A DNA stretch of 64,000 nt, taken from the NCBI RefSeq assembly GCF_021365465.1, contig NZ_CP089932.1, positions 4,856,714-4,920,713 of the forward strand, in the 5' to 3' direction. A program made the position numbers and the translations under genes. Positions 1-8,166 of the stretch are shown piece by piece. A model generated the notes under the pieces. That model saw only the letters and a list, made by a program, of their open reading frames with translations, had not been told where the DNA came from and did not search any database. This stretch comes from Erwinia tracheiphila. GTDB taxonomy: Bacteria > Pseudomonadota > Gammaproteobacteria > Enterobacterales > Enterobacteriaceae. The first letter of the stretch is position 1. Each line of letters begins with the position of its first letter.

Positions 1-474
1 ATGCTGATTGAGCTGGCGACCATAGGAATGCAGGGCGCAGAATATGCCGACCTCAATGCCCTGTGTACGTGCCCACTTCAGCATGGCGCGGGTGGCGCAG
101 CGGAACAGGTCGTTGAGCAGCGGCCTGTTATAGTTAAAGAACGGCCAGAGCAGGTGTGGCATAGTAAAAGTGATTTGTTGCCATTCGCAGTCGGGCAGAA
201 TGTGCTGCTGCTCAGCAATCCACTGCCCAGTGGACTTCATGCCGCAGGCGCTGCATGCCTTTGACTTGCAGCTCTGGCAGAAGAAGCGGAAGTGGGTACA
301 GCCCGGCGAGGCACAGCAGTAGCGGCGAACGCCCATTGCGCAGGTTCCACAGGCGAGCATGCGCTCAACACAGAGGCGGGTCCACTGGCTGACGCTGTCA
401 CCGTGCTTCCCGAGGTAGTAGTTCCAGCCGTCATAGACGGTGAACAGGAGTTTGGCGGGACGCGGGATATACAT
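1..474 (-). CDS. IS91-family transposase, N-terminal part (type B)
   Basis: The reading frame starts at an ATG at 472-474 (protein begins MYIPRPAKLLFTV) and stays open to the window edge, giving about 158 residues. It covers the N-terminal Cys-rich zinc-binding region, but the HUH and double-tyrosine motifs lie beyond the edge or near it. Rolling-circle transposases of this family nick and religate single-stranded DNA at the element's ori end. Whether the rest of this copy is intact cannot be seen. Confidence 0.75.
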   Translation of the reverse strand, partial: MYIPRPAKLLFTVYDGWNYYLGKHGDSVSQWTRLCVERMLACGTCAMGVRRYCCASPGCTHFRFFCQSCKSKACSACGMKSTGQWIAEQQHILPDCEWQQITFTMPHLLWPFFNYNRPLLNDLFRCATRAMLKWARTQGIEVGIFCALHSYGRQLNQH

Positions 475-560
475 GATGCTGAGTATAAAGCGGTGCTCCG
501 GCCATGCAAAGCATCGGAACGGCGAAGCCGTGACGCTCGCCCTGTAAGGGCGCTACGTTC
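1..560 (-). mobile_element. IS91-family element type B, copy B1 (runs off the window)
   Basis: This is the ter-end part of the same element seen at 8167-9540 and 43635-45087, here in minus orientation and cut by the window edge. The ter end is GTTC at 557-560, which reads GAAC on the element's own strand. It is followed inward by the small hairpins typical of these copies (CGCCC/GGGCG and ACGGC/GCCGT). The sequence differs from B2 by a few substitutions only. The ori end lies outside the window. Confidence 0.85.
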
Positions 561-583
561 TACTCTTTTATGACGACTTTATT

Positions 584-1030
584 TTAATGCCGTGATACTA
601 AGAAATAAATTGCTGAACACAGAATAAAGCAGGTAATTACAGTAAGAATTGAATAAAAAAGAGAAGATTTTCTTTTTTTCACCGATGATGAAAAGGGGAC
701 TGATTCTCCTTTATTCTTCTTTCTCGGGATATAAATATACCCTTTTCCGGGAATGGTTTTAATGCAGTTATTCATATTAACTGCGGCTAAATTTCGGCGT
801 ATTTTATAGATGAGTTGAGTCAGGTTTGCATCATCGATCGTTTCGGCGCGGTTTTCCCAAATAGAATTGATTAGTTCTTTTTTGGTAAGTTCAATATGTG
901 GGTGTCTGAGGAAATAACTAATTAGCTTTTTTTCTTTCTCCCCGATGGGTAACTTGATGCTTTTATTTGTTAAGTAATTATCCTCTTCTGAGAGAAAAAT
1001 GTTATTGCCTATCTCAATATTTTCACTCAT
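584..1030 (-). CDS. ToxR/CadC-like winged-helix regulator with a C-terminal membrane anchor
   Basis: The 148-residue protein begins with a winged helix-turn-helix domain of the OmpR/ToxR/CadC type (about residues 8-100). The characteristic recognition-helix and wing pattern is visible, including the segment ending KTIPGKGYIYIP. A short basic linker follows, then one hydrophobic membrane segment (about residues 124-146), and the protein ends there. A classic periplasmic sensor domain is therefore absent. Related one-component regulators bind promoters while anchored in the inner membrane. The target is unknown; the nearest candidate is the truncated gene at 1705, transcribed divergently across an AT-rich gap. 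The coding DNA is AT-rich, suggesting acquired DNA. Confidence 0.75.
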   Translation of the reverse strand: MSENIEIGNNIFLSEEDNYLTNKSIKLPIGEKEKKLISYFLRHPHIELTKKELINSIWENRAETIDDANLTQLIYKIRRNLAAVNMNNCIKTIPGKGYIYIPRKKNKGESVPFSSSVKKRKSSLFYSILTVITCFILCSAIYFLVSRH

Positions 1031-1704
1031 TTCTTCACCTTATTGATATTTTAGTTATCAAATTGTAACAAAAATTCAGTGTTTACTATGTGAAAAACAG
1101 ATATAACTAAAGCTATGATAACCATCAGGAAAATAACAGAGATATCGTATTTTATTTGAGTGCTCTGTGTTTTATATTTATTAATAGTATAGATAAAATA
1201 TATCATTTTTACCTCTGTAGGGTGTGTTAATTATTGCAGGCCTGATCGTAAAAAATACCATTTTTAATTATAATGCACTGTTTAATGTGTGTTTTTTAAT
1301 GTTTGGTTTATGACAGATTGATGTTTATTACTCAAACTAACGCGTTGACTAAATAGCTGCACGGAATAGTACTGCACTTTTTTAAGTCTTTGTGGGAAAA
1401 GGAATTGGTGCTGTTACCTCTGCTAAGTGGCGCTGGCGCGTAGCTGTCGCATGTCAATAAATGTCAAGTGTAGTGATATTAGATGTGGCTATTTAGTGCC
1501 ATTTTTATTTGTGAGGTTTTTTAATTAACAGGCTGCTATAGGTTGTTATTGTCATTTTAAAGAATTATTTATAATATTTTTTATTTCTCTGTGATTATTC
1601 TTTGTTACTGATTAGATGTATTACGGATTGTATGTGAAATTAAATATGTCATCAAAAATCATTTATTAATGATTAATTTACACAAGAAAATATGAAGAAT
1701 CATA
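1031..1704. other. AT-rich intergenic stretch
   Basis: About 670 bases separate the membrane-anchored regulator (minus) from a truncated ORF (plus). It is strongly AT-rich with many A/T runs, as expected of H-NS-silenced acquired DNA. No convincing ORF or RNA gene was recognised. Divergent promoters for both neighbours probably lie here, but none could be assigned with confidence. Confidence 0.4.
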
Positions 1705-1826
1705 ATGAGCAAATTAATACAAAAAGACACTTATACAGAACAATCCTATGCAATGGATGGATTTGATCCTGCTAACAATACCTCTGAATACAGTTACACA
1801 TCTGGTCGCGTAATAAAGCGCGTGTA
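1705..1826 (+). pseudogene. 5' end of an unrecognised gene truncated by IS1
   Basis: An ATG at 1705 opens a frame of 40 codons starting MSKLIQKDTYTEQSYAMDGF. It ends exactly at the left end of IS1 copy 1, and the apparent TAG stop is created by the junction. The fragment is polar and rich in Asn, Ser and Tyr, with no signal peptide. It is transcribed away from the ToxR-like regulator, so it may have been that regulator's target. No family was recognised, and the missing 3' part is not found on the other side of the IS1. Confidence 0.35.
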
Positions 1827-2568
1827 GGTCGTGACGCAGACTTGCTGAACACGTATGCTTTGCGCTTTGGATGTAACATATGGCTAAAGTTGATGTCGTC
1901 TGCCCTCAGTGCAATGAAACTCATGCTGTACGATGTAACGGACATTCAGCATCCGGTGCCCAACGTTACATCTGCAAGCATTGTTCAAAGACCTTTCAGC
2001 TCAACTTTAGCTACTCCGGTGCCAAACCAGACACACACCAGACCATTGTTAATATGGCCATGAATGGTTCCGGATGTCGCGATACCGCACGAGTTCTCGG
2101 TATCGTAAAAAAATTTCGCCAAAGCAGGTAGCTGAGAATATCGACCCCGAAACGGAGGTTGTTATCTGCTGTGAAGCCGGCGAACAATGGTCTTACGTGC
2201 GGTGTAAAAGCAATCCCCGGTGGTTGTTCTATGCTTATGACCGTATCCGCAAACGTGCTCTGGCCCACGTCTTCGGCCCGAGAAATGCCCCGACCCTGCG
2301 ACGATTGCTGGCCCTGTTAAGCAAATTTAACATTGCCTTTTATATGACAGATGCGTGGCCGGTTTATAAAGTTCTGTTAAGTGCAACAAGCCACGTGGTG
2401 AGCAAGAAATATATCCAACGGACAGAACGGCATAATCTTAATCTTCGCACACATATCAAACGACTGACCCGCAGAACAATTTGCTTTTCGAAGTCAGAGG
2501 AAATGCATGATAGGATCATCGGTTGGTATCTTACTCTTCATCATTATCAATAAATCTGCGTCACTACC
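1827..2568 (+). mobile_element. IS1-family element, copy 1 (internally deleted)
   Basis: The ends match the other IS1 copies in the window: left GGTCGTGACGCAGACTTGCT, right a slightly mutated GCGTCACTACC. It is 742 bp against 766 bp for intact copies. The difference is an internal deletion near 2103 that removes the end of insA, including most of the segment before the A7 frameshift run. No 8-9 bp target duplication is visible, so the flanks have been rearranged. Confidence 0.9.
1880..2553 (+). pseudogene. IS1 transposase insAB, disrupted
   Basis: InsA begins at 1880 with an intact zinc-ribbon and HTH part (C-P-Q-C ... C-K-H-C), but the deletion around 2103 fuses its end to the InsB region in the wrong context. 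The InsB catalytic part remains open from 2074 to 2553 (159 codons). Full-length InsAB' normally needs a -1 frameshift at the A-run near the end of insA. The flanking sequence of that site is altered here, so this copy is probably inactive. Confidence 0.8.
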
Positions 2569-2728
2569 CTTTTTCCTGCAGATAAAAATCCTCTTTTAAA
2601 TATCGATACTGACCCGACGTGAACCAGAATTTCTGTTTAGTTTAAAAACAACCTAAAAAAATAAATCGGACATGCATTTAATCGCGCAATGATCATTATC
2701 AGGCTATGAAAAGCGACCGGTCTGACAG

Positions 2729-2744
2729 ACGCAATCGATTGCGA
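2729..2744. promoter_or_regulatory. PurR-type operator upstream of the adenine permease relic
   Basis: The 16-base palindrome ACGCAATCGATTGCGA matches the PurR consensus ANGCAANCGNTTNCNT at every defined position except the last. It lies about 85 bases before the ATG of the adeP-like pseudogene. PurR represses purine synthesis and transport genes when hypoxanthine or guanine is plentiful. The rest of the 2569-2827 gap holds no gene. Confidence 0.6.
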
Positions 2745-2827
2745 AAAATTACCGAATTCTCTACCAAATCAAAAGTTATAGGTTAGGATAGTCGACGTTA
2801 CCTTTATCCATTATTTGGAATTGAATA

Positions 2828-3142
2828 ATGCAAAATTCTGCTCTACTACAGCGAATCTTTAAATAAAAAGAACATGGCACGACGGTCCGCACTGAAATCA
2901 TTGCGGGTTTTACCACTTTCCTGACCATGGTCTATATCGTTTTTGTTAATCCTCAGATTCTGGGCGTTGCCGGAATGAACACCCAGGCGGTGTTTGTCAC
3001 GACCTGCCTGATTGCCGCTGGCGGCAGTATTCTGATGGGTCTGGTGGCCAACCTTCCCGGCCGCTGTCGAGAGATCAGCCCTTGTGTGGTGTTGGTGGCG
3101 CTGCTTTTTGTACTTAAAATCGTTTTTATCGACGCACACTGA
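2828..3142 (+). pseudogene. adeP: NCS2-family adenine permease gene, internally deleted and with a nonsense codon
   Basis: The frame starts at ATG 2828 (MQNSALLQRIFK), hits TAA at codon 13, then continues as an NCS2 purine permease N-terminus ([20 protein letters not shown], first membrane segments). After the ANLPG segment near 3060 it jumps directly to a family-like C-terminus ([14 protein letters not shown]). Roughly 350 residues are missing from the expected 440-450. Intact homologues import adenine with protons. In E. coli adeP lies near yieE, and here a yieE-like gene is the next gene, so the neighbourhood supports the call. Confidence 0.75.
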
Positions 3143-3196
3143 TAATAATGATTATCCAGGCCAGATTTTTCCGGCCTGTGAGATTCCGGGCGGGAA

Positions 3197-3931
3197 TTAT
3201 TTGTACAGATTGGTCAGGTGTAGCATTTGTGGTTCCATATTTCTCGCTGATATCTGAATTTCTTTTAGCTGCTTCCAGCTTTCCAACCCGTTAAATTCCC
3301 AAAGATGCAGTAATCCATCCCCCGCAGACAGTGCACAGGCCCAGATGATGAGGGGTTCCACATCGGAAATGATTTCAATATTGTCAGAGGTGAGTAAACG
3401 TAATCTTCCTGAAGCGGGATGTAATTGCAATTCACTGTTTTCCAAAGTTTTTACTCTGGTGAGTTTCAGCACGCTTTGTCGGAGCGCTCTCAATTGAATC
3501 GCCGCTTCGTTGGGATCTGACTGTGCTTTAATCCAGGCTGTTTCTCCTGATGAAAACTTGTGGGACTGTTGTTCCCTGGTGTGGCGACTGTATGAGCGAA
3601 CAATCTCCATATCCAGCCCGGCTTTACCCTGTTCTTCGGCCAGTAAAACCCCCACGATATTACCAGCATAGGCAATGCTGAAATCCGGTAGATAAGGATC
3701 GCTAAAGCAGGGACGGCCATTGCTGGTTGTCGCCAGAGCAGGAAGCTGAGAGAAACCATAAACCCGCCACATCTGTTCTGCGAGTAATGCGTGCGAGGCC
3801 AGATATCTGGTTTGTCTGCGTTCCATCAGTGTTTGAGCAGTATCCAGGATCGCATAAGGTAGCCGATAGACAGGGATATTCGCATCAATGAGGGTCCAGC
3901 GCGCAAAATGACTTGCCATCGGCCGCTCCAT
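3197..3931 (-). CDS. yieE: YieE-like 4'-phosphopantetheinyl transferase
   Basis: The 244-residue protein resembles Sfp-type phosphopantetheinyl transferases, which move the phosphopantetheine arm of CoA onto carrier proteins. The first metal-binding motif is visible as GLDMEIV at about residues 132-138. The second region reads FSSGETAW followed by LRALRQSVLKL. Sfp has a Glu in its W-x-x-K-E-x-x-x-K signature where this protein has Gln, so activity is uncertain unless Gln is normal for this subgroup. Start at 3931; an in-frame ATG at 3916 is an alternative. It is convergent with the adeP relic, as neighbours from the E. coli yieE-adeP region would suggest. Confidence 0.65.
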   Translation of the reverse strand: MERPMASHFARWTLIDANIPVYRLPYAILDTAQTLMERRQTRYLASHALLAEQMWRVYGFSQLPALATTSNGRPCFSDPYLPDFSIAYAGNIVGVLLAEEQGKAGLDMEIVRSYSRHTREQQSHKFSSGETAWIKAQSDPNEAAIQLRALRQSVLKLTRVKTLENSELQLHPASGRLRLLTSDNIEIISDVEPLIIWACALSAGDGLLHLWEFNGLESWKQLKEIQISARNMEPQMLHLTNLYK

Positions 3932-4287
3932 GAAAACAGGTCAAAAACATTGGGCTATTGTAAGCACGCTTTTACCATTATTACGTGACATGGCCGCATA
4001 AAAAATGATTTAGTGGGGGAGATAATACGTTCAGCATGTTGATAAATCCGGGAGGTCAAAGTAAATAATCAGCTAAGGGTTTAGCAGATTATGGTTCGTC
4101 ACTTTATGGATACCGTCAGGCCATTCCCCGGTGGAAAACATGGGCTGGCTAAAGTGTAGCGGTATTAGGATCCGTTATTTAGGCATTAAGGATGGGAAAC
4201 ATAAGCACCTGGAAGCCTATTTAGAACAGGATATCAGGGATATGGAAAGTTTTCCGAGTTCGGGATATCACAAACAACTACGAACAA
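3932..4287. other. intergenic stretch without a recognised gene
   Basis: About 350 bases lie between the yieE-like gene and the IS256 element. Several short frames are interrupted by stops, and none shows a family signature. The right end contains ACGAACAA (4280-4287), the left copy of the IS256-family target duplication. Confidence 0.4.
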
Positions 4288-5528
4288 GACCCTGTAAATA
4301 ATTCTGTGTAACTGCCACCACGTCAAAGGTGAACGCTCAGGCGGTCACCGAACTCAATAATAAAGCGGCTCATCGCCAGCCGACAGTTCTGGACCGGCAT
4401 ACTCCATTTTTTCGATGCCGACTGGATTGCCAGGTAAATAACCTTTCGCACTGAGTCATCCGTCGGGAATACCTTGCGTTTCTTAATGGCGGCACGGATC
4501 ACGCTGTTCAGCGACTCAATGGCATTCGTGGTGTAGATAGCTTTTCGGATGTCAGACGGATAGCCGAAGAACGTATTGAGGTTTTCCCCGTGCGCACGCC
4601 AGCTTTTGCTGATTTGTGGATATTTGTCATCCCATTCTTCGGCGAACGCAGCCAGCGCCATCCGTGCGGCCGCTTCTGTTGGTGCCTGATAAACGGTTTT
4701 CAGCCCGCCCGTGACCGCTTTGTAGTCCTTCCACGCCACGTATTTCAGGCGGTTACGCACCATGTGGATGATGCACAGCTGGATGTGAGTCTGCGGATAG
4801 ACGCTGTTTATCGCATCCGGGAAGCCCTTCAGGCCATCCACGCAGGCAATCAGGATGTCCTGAAGGCCGCGATTTTTAAGTTCCGTCAGCACGTTCAGCC
4901 AGAACTTTGCACCTTCATTTTCAGCCAGCCACATCCCCGGAAGCTCTTTCCGGCCTTCGGTATTGATGCCCGGTGCCAGGAACACCGCTTTGTTAATCAC
5001 GCTGCCATTCGGCGACCTGCTCTTTAACGGCATCCGTGACTTTTGATATCAGGGCCGGTGACACATCAGCATCGTACATCTCTTTGAACGTATCGACGAT
5101 TTCCCGCGTGGTCATGCCTTTGGCATACAAGGATAAAATCTGGCTGTCCATCTGCGTGATACGCGTCTGATTCTTCTTAATCAGCTGAGGTTCAAAGGTA
5201 TTTTCCCGGTCGCGCGGCGTGTTTAGCCCGATTTCACCGTCGTCGCACAGCAGCGTTTTCGAAGAGTAGCCGTTGCGGGTATTGGTACCGGTTTTAGGGG
5301 CATTTTTCTCATGCCCGAGGTGGTCAGTCAGTTCTGCATTGAGTGCCGTTTCAACGGTCAGCTTCGTGAGCATGCGGGAAAACTGATTAAGGCCGGCCTC
5401 AGTTTTGAGGCCTTTGGCCAGTTCAGCAGCAAGGGCCTTAAGTTTCTTCTCGTCCATAATTTGCCTGTCTCCATTGTTGGAGTGAACATATCAAAAACAG
5501 GCAATTACACAATTTTAATTACAGTCTC
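4288..5528 (-). mobile_element. IS256-family element with 8-bp target duplication
   Basis: The element is bounded by imperfect terminal inverted repeats: left from GACCCTGTAAATAATTCTGT, right the complement of GAGACTGTAATTAAAATTGT. It is flanked by the direct repeat ACGAACAA at 4280-4287 and 5529-5536, typical 8-bp duplication for this family. Its 1241 bp is slightly short for the family because part of the transposase gene is deleted. Confidence 0.85.
4323..5457 (-). pseudogene. IS256-family (Mutator-type DDE) transposase with internal deletion
   Basis: The N-terminal part starts at 5457 (MDEKKLKALAAELAKGLKTE) and runs to about 4993. The C-terminal part resumes in another frame and runs to 4323, including the family segment LIACVDGLKGFPDAINSVYP and the end IIEFGDRLSVHL. 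About 20 residues at the join are missing relative to family members. That stretch normally carries the first catalytic Asp (the YLD segment). Loss of that residue together with the frameshift makes this copy inactive. Confidence 0.85.
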
Positions 5529-5609
5529 ACGAACAAAAAATCTTTGAGAATCAGTACATATACCTAAATATGGGGATTTTTAATCCCTGTGCTCATAAGC
5601 TCGGCCCAT

Positions 5610-5890
5610 GATATTAACGCTGACGCGATCGTTCTTCCTTAATCTGTCGCTGTCTCTCCGCTAACCGTTTAACATGGCTCACCCACGGCGAGTAAGTCAC
5701 GCGGAACTTCGTGCTCGCTTTCAGCCAGCGTTGAGCTTCACGGCTCTTGTGGATGATGTCGTTATCAACGATCAGTGTGATTGTTTTTGCACACCGCTAA
5801 CTGCCTTCAGGTGCTTAAGCAGACTGATAAACAGCACCGAACTTTTGCTATTACCGCCAACGTAGCTGACTTTATCCTTGCAGCAAAAAG
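5610..5890 (-). pseudogene. IS630-family transposase fragment
   Basis: On the minus strand the reading passes through KDKVSYVGGNSKSS, a stop/frameshift, then IVDNDIIHKSREAQRWL and FRVTYSP. These are the IS630/Tc1 DDE landmarks (D-N-x-x-x-H-K and Y-S-P-x-x-N-P). The N-terminus, one frame and the C-terminal Glu region are damaged or missing. No terminal repeats were found. The piece lies just beyond the IS256 insertion. Confidence 0.65.
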
Positions 5891-6009
5891 ATTTGATCCT
5901 TTATGCCGTGAAAAGTGACATTACTATATTGGTGCTACACAGGCGGTGCGGTAAAGGGATGTTATAGTAAATCAGGCCACAGTGATCAATAAGGGATGGG
6001 ATATTCAGG

Positions 6010-6714
6010 ATGAGTAAGCGATCAGAAATTATTGATGGTAGAGATGCAAGCACAGCTAAGTACGGGATAGTTTATACGGAAGTACTTGGCTGGGTGGACT
6101 TGGGGCATGCCCAAGGGACGGACATTCGAGAACTTTTAAGATTAATGTCGCAGGGTGAATCATCGAAAAATGAATTTTATGATGTCAGGTATGCACAGGG
6201 AATGACGTCACCCTTTGGATTACTGCGATCAGGTAAGGTGATGACTTGGCGCATTCGTAGAGGGCGGCCTTACTGGGAACAGAAAAGCATTGCTCTGGCT
6301 ATGATGATGACTATGGCTCGCAAGTTCGAGGCATTTCAGGGATTATTTCCTAATAATCTGGTGACGGACAGCGGTTTCAGTGGTGAGGATCTTGTGTCAG
6401 ATCTGTTGGGTTTTTATCGCGAGGTGTCTGTTCAGAACCCCTTCGGCATGCTCCGTCCTGTGAGTAAAGAAGAAGCCCTAAAACGCTGGGACTACTACGG
6501 TAAAATCGGAAGCTGGAAAAATTATACGTTTCAGCCCCTATTGTTCCCTGACCCGGAAAAGTTCCCGCACTCACGTCCCCGTAGAGGGTTTTTACCGCAA
6601 TTTATGCGAACAGTAGTCCCCTATAACGATTTTTTGTCCGGGAACGTGATTCTGCCGCGCCATGATGAGACGTTTGTGATATTTGGTGCCAGCAATGGCA
6701 GGATGGGATTATGA
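6010..6714 (+). CDS. conserved hypothetical protein, first gene of a two-gene unit
   Basis: A 234-residue protein with no signal peptide or obvious membrane segment starts at ATG 6010, preceded by a weak AGG at 6005-6007. It is rich in aromatic and charged residues, with a central hydrophobic helix around residues 94-105 (SIALAMMMTMARKF) and a conserved-looking SGFSGEDLVSDLLGFYR segment. The stop overlaps the next ATG by four bases (ATGA), so the two are translationally coupled. It resembles hypothetical proteins I associate with accessory loci of enterobacteria, but I cannot name a domain. Both genes look intact among dead insertion sequences. Confidence 0.6.
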   Translation: MSKRSEIIDGRDASTAKYGIVYTEVLGWVDLGHAQGTDIRELLRLMSQGESSKNEFYDVRYAQGMTSPFGLLRSGKVMTWRIRRGRPYWEQKSIALAMMMTMARKFEAFQGLFPNNLVTDSGFSGEDLVSDLLGFYREVSVQNPFGMLRPVSKEEALKRWDYYGKIGSWKNYTFQPLLFPDPEKFPHSRPRRGFLPQFMRTVVPYNDFLSGNVILPRHDETFVIFGASNGRMGL

Positions 6715-7145
6715 GGAAAGCGATCGTCGCCCTAATAGGTGTGGTTGTCATCGCGGGTATTGCGATGGTTGTCGGCTGGCCGTATATGAGGATGGAGTTT
6801 GCCAGCAGCGCATATTATACCGAGCAAGATAAACAGGCGTACGAATATTATACCCCAGAGCTATTAAAAAAAATACCAAGATTATCAAATAATTATGAAT
6901 TTGAATTTGGAAGAATTACAGGCACTGAAGCTAATGTCTTTACTGTGAAATTTTATGGTACTGTTGAAACCCGGAGTATTAGGAACTACCTACAATCAGA
7001 GGGATATAAACTCCAGACTTCTTGTGAAGTTGAAGCAGAGTGCTGGAAAAGTCGAGCGACTAATGATGAAGTCACTGTAGGTAATATTCACTCTCAAAAA
7101 GGGGTGTTTGTGCAGATCTATCGGCGTTTATACTCAAACCAATAA
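6711..7145 (+). CDS. small membrane-anchored hypothetical protein, partner of the upstream gene
   Basis: The 144-residue protein has an N-terminal hydrophobic segment (residues 4-25, IVALIGVVVIAGIAMVVGWPY) that is either an uncleaved anchor or a signal. The rest is a hydrophilic domain with two Cys residues (about 105 and 111) that would face the periplasm and could form a disulfide. The start overlaps the upstream stop (ATGA). The downstream end is 26 bases from the C-type IS91 relic. The family was not recognised. Confidence 0.6.
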   Translation: MRKAIVALIGVVVIAGIAMVVGWPYMRMEFASSAYYTEQDKQAYEYYTPELLKKIPRLSNNYEFEFGRITGTEANVFTVKFYGTVETRSIRNYLQSEGYKLQTSCEVEAECWKSRATNDEVTVGNIHSQKGVFVQIYRRLYSNQ

Positions 7146-7171
7146 GCTGGATGCAGATAAAGATCCCCTTG

Positions 7172-8166
7172 ATGGTTAAGGAACTTCCCATATGGTGAGT
7201 GCTGTCGCATGATAATATGTAAAAACACTGTGTTTGCTGTATTTATAATCTAAAACCCATTTTTCAGGCGCACTTATCCAAAACCGGGGTCTGAAGCCAT
7301 CATTTTTTCACCATCCGATGCAGCCTGTCAGAGAGCATTTTGGTGGTGTGATCGCCTGCCACGGCGCCGGCAAAACGCAGGCGGCCCTTACACAGGATGC
7401 ACTGGTAAGGGTCGGTGCCCAGGAACACTTTCATCAGCACCGCGAACCCCGGCTTCTGAGGTTTTTCTCGTGGCGTCATCGACAGCGCTTCGTAGACTTT
7501 TGGCAGTAACGTGCAGCGTTTACGGTTGGCCAAAAAGCCGTAGTAACGCACCATTTTAAAGTGTCGGGACGGGATATGGCTGACGTAACGCCACAGCATC
7601 TCCTCCTGACTCAGTTTCTGACGTTTGTGCTGTTGCGTGTTGTGGTCGTAGTACTGATGCATCACCGAGCTGCCGCGGTAATGGCGTAACTGCGAAGCCG
7701 CGACCTGGGCCGTTTAAGATAGCGGCCCAGGTATTTTACTCTGCGCCAAGTGCCGCAGGTCTTTTTGGCGAAGTGGACCTTCCAGTGGTGCTGATATTGC
7801 GCCTGCAGGTAGCGCTTCCACTGCTTCTCATCGCGGATATGGCCGAGGTTGGACAGCTTGCCAGAATTTACGCGATCGTAGCTGGCACGCAGCAGGTGGA
7901 TAACGGCTCCGCCAGATTTCCTCAACGGCCTTCTTTTTGAAGAAGAGGCTGGCGCAGGTCCCGCCCGCGAGCAGGCGCTCAACACAGAGGAGGGTCCACT
8001 GGCTGATGCTGTCGCCGTGTTTTTCGAGGTAGCGGTTCCAGTCGTCATCGACGGTGAAGAGGAGTTTAGTGGGGCGGGGTATATACATAAGACCGGGTAT
8101 AAAGCGCAGCGCCAGTCATGCAAACTCCCGAAGTAGCGGCGCTCACGCCACAGGCGTGCTACGTTC
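7172..8166 (-). mobile_element. IS91-family element type C, decayed copy
   Basis: The ori end (ATGGTTAAGG at 7172) abuts CTTG at 7168-7171, which is CAAG on the element strand and a normal IS91-family target. The ter end is GTTC at 8163-8166 (GAAC on the element strand), followed inward by a hairpin CACGCC/GGCGTG. The 995 bp include large internal deletions. Immediately adjoining at 8167 is the ori end of a type B element, so B was inserted precisely at the GAAC of this element's ter end. Confidence 0.8.
7300..8088 (-). pseudogene. IS91-family transposase (type C), deleted and frameshifted
   Basis: The start at 8088 reads MYIPRPTKLLFTVDDDWNRY, then at about residue 46 jumps to SLFFKKKAVEEIW. 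The zinc-finger and HUH region (about 140 residues) is missing. Further frameshifts break the double-tyrosine region, and the C-terminal part (7300-7665) is in another frame. The catalytic HUH motif is gone, so the copy is inactive. Confidence 0.8.
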
